This document shows, piece by piece, positions 1 to 6,181 of a stretch of 11,761 bases of DNA. The stretch's first letter is position 1; each line of letters starts with the position of its first letter. The notes under the pieces are model-generated. The model saw only the letters and a list, made by a program, of their open reading frames with translations. It was not told the origin of the DNA and searched no databases. A program made the translations under genes and the position numbers. Source of the stretch: Kiritimatiellia bacterium (GTDB lineage: Bacteria; Verrucomicrobiota; Kiritimatiellia; RFP12; UBA1067); the NCBI GenBank assembly GCA_016303225.1, contig JAEDMC010000090.1:1-11761 (forward strand). The letters run 5' to 3'.

Positions 1-504
1 TAGCGCCTCCCACTGGTCATCGGAAATCGCCTGCGGCATTCTAACGATTTTCTTTTCATCGGGTATGGACGGATCAATCAGCTCCGCGACTGAAAGCGGA
101 TGAATCCGATAGGGGAAGTACCTACCCATCATACTGTCGCCGCCACGCTTGTAAACATCCAGACGAGCCGAACCTGTTGCGAATATCCGCACATGATTCT
201 CGTAAAGGTCAAAGAAACCTTTCAAGAACCCCTTCCACTTAGAATACCGGCGAATCTCGTCAAAGACAAGGATCCGCTTCGTTGTTTCATTCTCAGAAAG
301 CCCCATCGAGTCGCCAACGGCCTTCGCACCCTTCAAGACCAACTGCCGAATGTCTTTCGTCTCCCAGTTCAGGTAGTCTGTCGCGAAGCGTCTCGCCAAT
401 GTCGTTTTCCCCACCTGCCTCGGACCAGACAGGAACACCATTTGTCGGTAAAGCGACAGATGCTCCCGGATAACATTCTCGTAAAGGCGAGTCTCGATAT
501 TCAT
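1..504 (-). CDS. AAA_14/DUF4143-type ATPase, N-terminal part (runs off left edge)
   Basis: The first 168 residues of a P-loop ATPase are visible, and the frame stays open to base 1. Residues 27-35 are the Walker A loop (GPRQVGKTT), 78-84 the Walker B strand (ILVFDEI), and 109-118 the sensor-like ATGSARLDVY. GGDSMMGRYFPYRIHPLS follows at 121-138. This order is typical of the AAA_14 domain of DUF4143 proteins, which are usually about 380-450 residues, so more than half is missing. The ATG at 504 is chosen because the protein begins right before the family's conserved N-terminus and a good promoter sits 7 nt upstream. There is no Shine-Dalgarno. The biological role of this family is poorly defined; such genes are often multicopy in gut and sediment bacteria. 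The family call is from motif recognition; no function for this copy can be inferred. Base composition looks less GC-rich than the glucanase genes. Confidence 0.9.
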   Translation of the reverse strand, partial: MNIETRLYENVIREHLSLYRQMVFLSGPRQVGKTTLARRFATDYLNWETKDIRQLVLKGAKAVGDSMGLSENETTKRILVFDEIRRYSKWKGFLKGFFDLYENHVRIFATGSARLDVYKRGGDSMMGRYFPYRIHPLSVAELIDPSIPDEKKIVRMPQAISDDQWEAL

Positions 505-541
505 GCCAAAGATTATACCACACCCATCTCCCGCGAGACAA
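505..541 (-). promoter_or_regulatory. Sigma70-type promoter of the AAA_14 gene, probably leaderless
   Basis: On the minus strand a perfect -10 (TATAAT, 512-517) is preceded by TTGTCT (536-541) with an 18-nt spacer. Only seven bases (CTTTGGC) separate the -10 from the ATG at 504, so the predicted +1 falls on or next to the A of the start codon. No Shine-Dalgarno fits in that space. Confidence 0.7.
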
Positions 542-543
542 GT

Positions 544-594
544 ACCATTCTAAACGATCATTTATTTTAGTACAAACCATTCTAAATGATTATT
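544..594. repeat. Pair of 19-bp direct repeats, likely operator of the AAA_14 promoter
   Basis: Bases 544-562 and 576-594 match at 17 of 19 positions and share the core ACCATTCTAAA (544-554 and 576-586). The period is 32 bp, about three helical turns. The proximal copy starts two bases upstream of the -35 hexamer, where a dimeric regulator would contact RNA polymerase or block it. A small perfect inverted repeat, AGAAC-G-GTTCT, follows at 596-606. The regulator is not identifiable from the window. Confidence 0.6.
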
Positions 595-614
595 CAGAAC
601 GGTTCTTGGCCATC

Positions 615-1058
615 TTACCGCATCTCCACCCCGACCCTGAAGAACCGCCACCCGCCCTGCGCGGACGCCTCCACCGGCGTCCACGGCTCGCCCCAACATC
701 CACCCCTTGTCACGCGACGATTGTACGACGCGGATGCCGCCCCTTTAGGATCGTTGCCATATGCCAATGTCGACGAATACCAATCACGGCACCACTCGCT
801 CACATTACCGCTCATGTCGAAGATTCCCCAATCATTTGATCGCTTAGTGCCCACGTTATGTGTAACATAACCTGAATTTGAAACATACCAAGCACACAGC
901 GATGTGGCAAGCCCAGCCTCCGTCCAATAATACTTACCCGTAGTCCCGGCACGACAAGCATACTCCCATTGCGCCTCTGTAGGCAAATCAAACTCTATAG
1001 ATGTTCGCGCACGAAGTCGCCCAAGGAAACTCTCGCTATCAACCGCCGAACTGACCCT
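615..1058 (-). pseudogene. SUMF1/formylglycine-generating-enzyme-like C-terminal remnant
   Basis: An open frame of 148 codons carries the second half of a SUMF1 domain. It includes SFLGRLRART, FDLPTEAQWEYACRAGTTG, DWGIFDMSGNVSEWCRDWY and RRVTRGGCWGE, ending FFRVGVEMR before TAA. Upstream the frame is closed by TGA at 1059-1061 and the N-terminal half of the domain is absent. The only in-frame start near the conserved block is a TTG inside the DLPTEAQW motif, which is not a credible start. Complete family members are roughly 220-300 residues. After RGG the spacing to the final FRV is short, and the CxxxxC active-site cysteine pair of true sulfatase-activating enzymes is missing. Many bacterial members lack those cysteines and act in other ways, so catalysis was unlikely even in the ancestor. 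I read this as a 5'-truncated remnant; an unseen frameshift is the alternative. Confidence 0.75.
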
Positions 1059-1128
1059 TCACCTCCCCCTTGCACATGAAGAGGATCCCAGAATCGGTCC
1101 GGCCTTCCTGCGCGCGGCATGATCCGAC

Positions 1129-4100
1129 TCACATGCCCAACGGATCGGCGGGAATGGTCCGGAGGTCGATCTCGAAAATGGAGACGCCGTACGGCGTATT
1201 GCGCGTCACGCCGACGAGGCGGAGATAACGCGCCGGTGTCGGATTCCAGCTGACGTCCTCACGGCGGTCCTTCGCATGCGGCACGTCGACGGCCGTCTTC
1301 CACTCGACGCCGTCATTGGAAATCTCGATCTTGTAGTGATCGGCCCGCGCGTTCTCCCAGTAGATCTCCGCGGAGGCGACGGAACGCGGACGTCCAAAGT
1401 CAAAGCGGATCCATTCGCCGTTCTTGTGTCCGCTGCCCCAACGCGTCTTCATGTCGCCGTCCGCGGCAAACTTCGCGAGCAGTCCCTGGTTCTCTTCACT
1501 GCTCGCCGTGACCTTCGCGAGACGCGCCAGATTGACCTGCTCCAGCGTCTGAACCTTCACGCGGCATTCGGCACGGGCCTCGCCCGAACCGAAACGGACC
1601 ATGTACTCGCCCGGCTTCTTCGCCGTGAACATCCCCTTCTTGATCGTCGCCCCTTTCGGACCCGCAAAGACCGCGACCTTGATGTTGGCGGTGGACATCT
1701 CATCGCCGTACTGGTCATAGGCCGCGAAGTCCAGCTTGATCGGTTCGCCGACAATGGCCTCGAACCGCTCCGGCACCTTGATCATGTCCAGATGCAGCTT
1801 CCCGGGCTCCCAGGGCGGGTATGCGGGAGGCTCGTAAAGGTCCTTCGTGTCCTTGAGCGGTGCAAGCGCGACGGACCTCTCGCCCGAGACCGTCAGCTGA
1901 CGCGGCCGCGCATCAAGCGTGCCGACCGTCTTGCCGCCCTCGTCGAAGAAGGTCACCTTGCGGACCTTCCCGTCCGGATTGTAGGCCATCAGTGTCCGCT
2001 TGCCGTCCTTCAGGTAAGCGCGTGCGCAGGGATAGTCCGCACGGACGCCGAAATCAAGCTCACCCCACGCGAGATGGCTATGGGTTGCCCAATAGGTAAG
2101 GTGGGCCGTATCCGCATTCTTGTAAACACCGCGGTTCCCTTCGGCGAGCGTGTCGAAGATCTCCGCCGCCGCCTTCGGATCACTCCGCTGCAGGTAGCTG
2201 AGCAGGACATTGCCCAAAGACGCGTCTCCGAGTTCCTTCTCCCAGCCCGTGACCTGCTTCGTCTTCCACATCGTCTCCCAATCCCATTTCGCGAACTTGA
2301 GGTCCTCGCTCAGGTAATCGAGCGCGGGCGTATTCGGCAGCCATTGGATCGAATGCATCCAGACAGGATCGCCACTGAAATAGGTCCACCAGCCGACGCC
2401 ATGACAGGTGAGGTTCGAGTTGTACGGATGCTTGTACTTCGTGTAGTCGATGTTCTCGCGGTCACGGTCGAACCAATATTCCGCCGTGCCGCGGGCTTCG
2501 CTCACGTAGCCGAAGATGCCCGCATCACGCATCGCATCATCCCCCAGCGCCAGTCCCAGGAGATAGAGTCCGCCCCAGCCCTGCATCGCCTCCGAGGACG
2601 ATTCCTGTCCGTTGCCATCCCCGCCGCCCATGCCGCCGGCAAAGGAATGACCCGCCCACGGATCGAAGGTGCGGAAGAGCGGAAAGCGTTTGTCCGTACG
2701 GTCCCAGTTCGCGTAATCCTTCGCGATCAGCGTCAGCATCGGTCCGTACTTCTCCTTGAAGTCCTCATCCACGAGGCAGAGGAGTGCGCCCGAATACGTG
2801 AAATAGCCGTAGTGGAAATGATGGTCGTTGAAGGTGTCGGAATCGTAGCTCGTGTTCTCGCCGACGAGTCCGCCCCACCGCGGTACATAGCTGAAATAGA
2901 AGTTCTTCTCACCCGGCGTCCACGAGAGCCAGTTCTCGAACTGCGTGCGGAGCTTGTCGTGCGCGCGCTGATAAAGACGCTCCTCGCCGAGTTCACGCGC
3001 CGCCATCATCGCCATCGCCATCTGGAGCAAGCCCTTGCCGCCCCAATAGGTGTCTCCGCCGAAGCCGCCCTCGGATACATAGACCTCCAGCAGATGCTTC
3101 ATCCGCGTGACATCATAGCGGCCTTTGCCGTCCTTCTCTTTTCCCCTTGCCGCGGGGGCCGCCCAATAAGGAAGCATGCCCGGGAAGGCGTAATCGATCG
3201 CGAGCGAATTGCCGGCGGCCACGCGCTGCTTGCCACGCGGGGTCTGCCAGACGAGTCCGTCCAGCGTCTTGAAGCTCGGGACGGTCCGCTTGAGATGATG
3301 CGGCTGGAAGCCCTGGAGCGCAACAGGATCCTTTACCTTGCCGCGCAGATCCTCTGTCTTCACGTTCCAAGTCGTCGTCAGCGTCGCCGTCTTCTCGTCA
3401 TACCTCCAGTCCACGCGCGTGTCGCGAATGATCGCCGTCGCATAAGGCTCGAGCGTCTCAAAGTCATCCGCCCGCGGCAGCAAGCCGATGGCGACCCATC
3501 CACCCGTCTCGCTGCGCCCCTTCCAGACGCCATAGGCGTCGTCACCGATGCGATAAAGCTGTCCGCTGCCGCGTTTCTCGCGCTTCACCTCGGCCTCGCC
3601 CGACGCGGCGAGACCCGGCGTGCAACCCGTCGTCTCAATCCAGACAAAAGGAGAGCCATGGACCAGCGTCGTCTTCATCGAACGCGCGCCGTCGCGCTGG
3701 ATGATGTTGACGGCAAAATCGCTCCACCCATCGACATCCGCCGTTTCGGGAGCGAGTCCCGCCGCGGAAACGAGCAGCGAACTCTTCGCCTTCATTTCCG
3801 TTCCGTTGTCGATCCAGTAGCTGGGGAAAGAGACGGTCACCCCGCTCGCATCGCAGACCGTCAGGGCCGGATAGCTCCAGAGCTTGCCCGTCCACCGGTC
3901 GACGAGCGCCCGCGTCCACCAGTCGTTCGTCGGCAGCGGCTCGCCCTCTTTCGGCGTCAGGTAGAGCGGACGCGTCTGCATGAAGCGACTCTGATCGCCA
4001 CCGCGCGACCCATTCGCCGGCTTGGTCTTCTCCCAAGGCGTGTAGGAAGCGTACGAACCGCCGCCGCACTTGATCACTTCCTGTGCGACGCCCCCCAGCG

Positions 4101-4140
4101 CCGCCATGACCAGAAGTCCGCAAGACAAGCTCTTCTTCAT
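1129..4140 (-). CDS. GH81 endo-beta-1,3-glucanase with Ig-like and F5/8C domains
   Basis: A secreted endo-beta-1,3-glucanase of 1003 residues that would cleave laminarin-, curdlan- or callose-type chains outside the cytoplasm. Residues 1-20 form a signal peptide (MKKSLSCGLLVMAALGGVAQ). PTNDWWTRAL near 70-80 and the following beta-rich region match the GH81 N-terminal lobe. The catalytic core has NDHHFHYGYF at 438-447, with D439 the expected acid, and QESSSEA at 512-518, with E513/E517 the family's catalytic glutamates. An Ig-like segment spans about 785-865, and an F5/8 type C (discoidin, CBM32-like) module about 868-998, with WGSGHKNGEWIRFDFG and YLRLVG. The start at 4140 is preferred to 4158 because AGGAGG lies 7 nt upstream and the product then begins with the signal peptide. 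It follows the beta-helix gene by 33 nt with no promoter between them, so the two are probably cotranscribed. No clear terminator follows. Confidence 0.93.
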   Translation of the reverse strand: MKKSLSCGLLVMAALGGVAQEVIKCGGGSYASYTPWEKTKPANGSRGGDQSRFMQTRPLYLTPKEGEPLPTNDWWTRALVDRWTGKLWSYPALTVCDASGVTVSFPSYWIDNGTEMKAKSSLLVSAAGLAPETADVDGWSDFAVNIIQRDGARSMKTTLVHGSPFVWIETTGCTPGLAASGEAEVKREKRGSGQLYRIGDDAYGVWKGRSETGGWVAIGLLPRADDFETLEPYATAIIRDTRVDWRYDEKTATLTTTWNVKTEDLRGKVKDPVALQGFQPHHLKRTVPSFKTLDGLVWQTPRGKQRVAAGNSLAIDYAFPGMLPYWAAPAARGKEKDGKGRYDVTRMKHLLEVYVSEGGFGGDTYWGGKGLLQMAMAMMAARELGEERLYQRAHDKLRTQFENWLSWTPGEKNFYFSYVPRWGGLVGENTSYDSDTFNDHHFHYGYFTYSGALLCLVDEDFKEKYGPMLTLIAKDYANWDRTDKRFPLFRTFDPWAGHSFAGGMGGGDGNGQESSSEAMQGWGGLYLLGLALGDDAMRDAGIFGYVSEARGTAEYWFDRDRENIDYTKYKHPYNSNLTCHGVGWWTYFSGDPVWMHSIQWLPNTPALDYLSEDLKFAKWDWETMWKTKQVTGWEKELGDASLGNVLLSYLQRSDPKAAAEIFDTLAEGNRGVYKNADTAHLTYWATHSHLAWGELDFGVRADYPCARAYLKDGKRTLMAYNPDGKVRKVTFFDEGGKTVGTLDARPRQLTVSGERSVALAPLKDTKDLYEPPAYPPWEPGKLHLDMIKVPERFEAIVGEPIKLDFAAYDQYGDEMSTANIKVAVFAGPKGATIKKGMFTAKKPGEYMVRFGSGEARAECRVKVQTLEQVNLARLAKVTASSEENQGLLAKFAADGDMKTRWGSGHKNGEWIRFDFGRPRSVASAEIYWENARADHYKIEISNDGVEWKTAVDVPHAKDRREDVSWNPTPARYLRLVGVTRNTPYGVSIFEIDLRTIPADPLGM

Positions 4141-4147
4141 GCTCCAC

Positions 4148-4153
4148 CCTCCT
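4148..4153 (-). promoter_or_regulatory. Shine-Dalgarno of the GH81 gene (decides the start)
   Basis: A perfect AGGAGG on the minus strand lies 7 nt before the ATG at 4140. The longer reading from 4158 would place this site inside the coding region and add six residues (MAGGWS) ahead of a normal signal peptide. Confidence 0.85.
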
Positions 4154-4173
4154 GCCAACTACCCCCAACTCCC

Positions 4174-6078
4174 CTACTTCTTGTAATAGTCCGGCGCAAT
4201 GTCCGTATCGCCGTCGTTGCGCGAATAGACGCGCTGGACCGCATAACCGCCGCCCGAGCCCTTGCCGGTGCGGATGCCATAGCCCATGCCGTTGATGATA
4301 TGGTTGAAGCCAACGATCGGACCGTCACCGGCCGCCAATTCGACGATGCAGGCGTTCTCGATCAAGACGTCCGGGACATCCGGGACCTCGATCGCATCGT
4401 CAAGGAAAACGCTCTTGCCGTTGGTGTTGATGAGAACGTCATAGACGCCGAGACCGACGGCATAGTGCTTCTTCACATGGTCCGCGACCTTGTACGCCGC
4501 CCATCCCTTCTTCTTGCCGTCGTGCGACATCCAGGCGGACTGTCCGTCCGGATCATAACACTTCTCGTTCTGCAGGAAGTACGTGCGGCCGTCCTCGCCA
4601 GTCCAGAGGATGTCGTGTTCCTGGAAATGCTCCACGAAGAGTCCATAACCGATGACACCGTCGCCGTTCACGAGAATGCCGTTCCTCGACGTGTTCGCAT
4701 ACCAGCCCGTATGCTCGCCGTGGTCCGCACGCCAGACCCACGTGTGATCGATGATGACGTCATTCGAATTGATCTCAATGCAGACGTCGGTCTTGCCCGG
4801 CTTGCCCGTTCCGCCGACGCGATAGATCGTGTCGATGAGAAACGACGGATTCTCCGCGTGACGCTTCGCGGTCTTCTTCTCGCCCATCATGACGAAGCGC
4901 TTCGAGGCGCGCTCGGCATCGAAGATGAGACCCGCGACCGTAAGGCCATCCACATCCGCACAGATCACCGCGGCCTCGTCATTCTCGGGGACGATCGTCG
5001 CTTCGCCGATGCCGAGCAGGATGGTGCCGGGCTTCGTCACACGAAGCGGTTCCGTCACGTGGAAAATGCCCGGGGTGAAAAGGACATGACGTCCCTTCGC
5101 AAGCGCGGCGTTGATCGCCTTCGCGTCATGCTTGTCCGGACGCGCAATGAGGAAGTCCTTCACGAGATCGAGCGACATGCCCCTGCCCATGTCCCCTTCG
5201 CCCCAGCTGACGCCCTTCGCATTCCGACGCAACGCCGGCACGAAGACCTTGAACGTCTCGCCCTCGAGATAGAGGAACGGCTTTTCACGGATGACCTCCG
5301 TCGTCTCCACGATCGTGTCCTTGCCGCCCTTCTTCCAATTTGAGACGATGCCGTCGCGTCCGATCGGCGCAAAGGGAATCGACTTGTCCTTGTTCTTCTC
5401 CAAGGACTCCTTGACCGGTCCTTCGCATCCGTGGACGAAGTTGTTCCAATTGACGCCGTACGCGCCCTGCTCGAGGCGGTTGTTGCGGTAGTAGTACTGC
5501 TGCTGAGACCACGAGCCCGCCGGCTTCTTGAAGACCGTATCCGCGACATAGCCGCCCGACGCCCAGCCGTAGAACCAGTCGAACACGGCCTTGCGCTCGA
5601 CATAGAGGCGCCGTGCGGGCGCGGCCTGCGAGACGGCCCACTGGAACGCGAAGTACGGGTCCTCGTTGTTCTCCTTCTCGGTGATCGTCACGTTCTCGAT
5701 GCCGACCCAGAAGTTGCAGGTCGCATTGTTGTTCGGAAGCGCGCACGGAGTCTTCACGTTCGGCAGCTTCACGTCGAGCGGCGATCGGCCGAGGCCGAGG
5801 ACCTGCGTGTAGTAGCCGACGTTGATCGTCTTCATCTTCGAGTAGTCGCCCGGCAGGAAGAGGAAGGCGTAGCGGTCGGGTCCGAACTGCTGGTGATGCT
5901 GCTTCTTGAAGACCGTCTCGACGGTGGCGTCGACTTTCGCCAGGTCGTCATCAGGCGAAAAGACATACGTGCCCGCGCCAAACAGCTTCCGGGCGCGAGC
6001 CACAGTCTCGGCAGTGGATGCCGCTAGAGCAGGAAGAACCAGGCCAAGGCCTGCAACAACAAGAGCGAGCTTTTTCAT
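4174..6078 (-). CDS. Secreted right-handed beta-helix protein, candidate glucan hydrolase ('adenylyl cyclase'-labelled family)
   Basis: This 634-residue protein has a signal peptide at 1-20 (MKKLALVVAGLGLVLPALAA) and no membrane segment after it. It resembles throughout a family of secreted actinobacterial proteins commonly labelled 'adenylyl cyclase' or 'coagulation factor 5/8 type'. Shared blocks include FGPDRYAFLFLPGDY (65-79), GYYTQVLGLGRSPLDV (88-103), NATCNFWVGIENV (118-130), FAFQWAVSQAAPARRLYV (143-160), IIDHTWVWRADHG (442-454), ILVNGDGV (468-475) and GLFVEHFQ (479-486). No cyclase domain is visible, so that label is almost certainly wrong. The repeating beta-strand pattern fits a pectin-lyase-like parallel beta-helix. 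Conserved acids D445, D452, D473 and E483 are candidate catalytic residues, as in other beta-helix glycosidases such as GH55 or GH87; membership in either is not established. Its place just before GH81 suggests beta-1,3-glucan as substrate. No Shine-Dalgarno precedes the ATG. Confidence 0.85.
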   Translation of the reverse strand: MKKLALVVAGLGLVLPALAASTAETVARARKLFGAGTYVFSPDDDLAKVDATVETVFKKQHHQQFGPDRYAFLFLPGDYSKMKTINVGYYTQVLGLGRSPLDVKLPNVKTPCALPNNNATCNFWVGIENVTITEKENNEDPYFAFQWAVSQAAPARRLYVERKAVFDWFYGWASGGYVADTVFKKPAGSWSQQQYYYRNNRLEQGAYGVNWNNFVHGCEGPVKESLEKNKDKSIPFAPIGRDGIVSNWKKGGKDTIVETTEVIREKPFLYLEGETFKVFVPALRRNAKGVSWGEGDMGRGMSLDLVKDFLIARPDKHDAKAINAALAKGRHVLFTPGIFHVTEPLRVTKPGTILLGIGEATIVPENDEAAVICADVDGLTVAGLIFDAERASKRFVMMGEKKTAKRHAENPSFLIDTIYRVGGTGKPGKTDVCIEINSNDVIIDHTWVWRADHGEHTGWYANTSRNGILVNGDGVIGYGLFVEHFQEHDILWTGEDGRTYFLQNEKCYDPDGQSAWMSHDGKKKGWAAYKVADHVKKHYAVGLGVYDVLINTNGKSVFLDDAIEVPDVPDVLIENACIVELAAGDGPIVGFNHIINGMGYGIRTGKGSGGGYAVQRVYSRNDGDTDIAPDYYKK

Positions 6079-6083
6079 GCTTA

Positions 6084-6111
6084 AGAGTAGAGCAAATCAA
6101 ATCAAGGCCAA
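6084..6111 (-). promoter_or_regulatory. Weak candidate promoter of the beta-helix gene
   Basis: TTGGCC (6106-6111) and TACTCT (6084-6089) are separated by 16 nt, and the -10 candidate ends 5 nt before the ATG at 6078. Both hexamers are poor matches, so the site is tentative. It is listed because the upstream operator-like element and the missing Shine-Dalgarno both argue for initiation close to this start codon. Confidence 0.3.
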
Positions 6112-6125
6112 GACGATGTCTTCAC

Positions 6126-6155
6126 CCGCGTCTCTAAAATGTGGCCGATTGCGAC
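6126..6155 (-). promoter_or_regulatory. Candidate operator C (upstream of beta-helix/GH81 genes)
   Basis: On the minus strand a CGCAATCGGCCACA block (6140-6153) is followed by CGCGG (6126-6130), with half-site starts 23 bp apart. The block matches operator B (8545-8558) at 13 of 14 positions, and the 23-bp spacing is the same as in operators A and B. It sits about 50-75 nt upstream of the beta-helix start codon. Relative to the weak -10 candidate it is 7 nt further away than in the other two promoters, which lowers confidence. Confidence 0.6.
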
Positions 6156-6181
6156 GCTTCCCTTTTGCCTGTGCCTGCGGC

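Noticed and set aside
1062..1128. Short minus-strand frames between the GH81 stop and the SUMF1 remnant, including a 41-codon frame starting near 1111
   Set aside because: They have no ribosome-binding site or motif and mostly run through the remnant out of frame.
1276..5343. A very long plus-strand open frame (1355 codons) opposite the GH81 and beta-helix genes
   Set aside because: It is rich in Arg, Leu, Asp and His with no domain signal, runs across the ends of two well-recognised genes, and is the usual by-product of GC-rich codons on the opposite strand.
4174..6078. Adenylyl cyclase activity for the beta-helix protein
   Set aside because: No class I-III cyclase motif is visible; the protein is secreted and beta-helical, so the label in related records looks like propagated misannotation.
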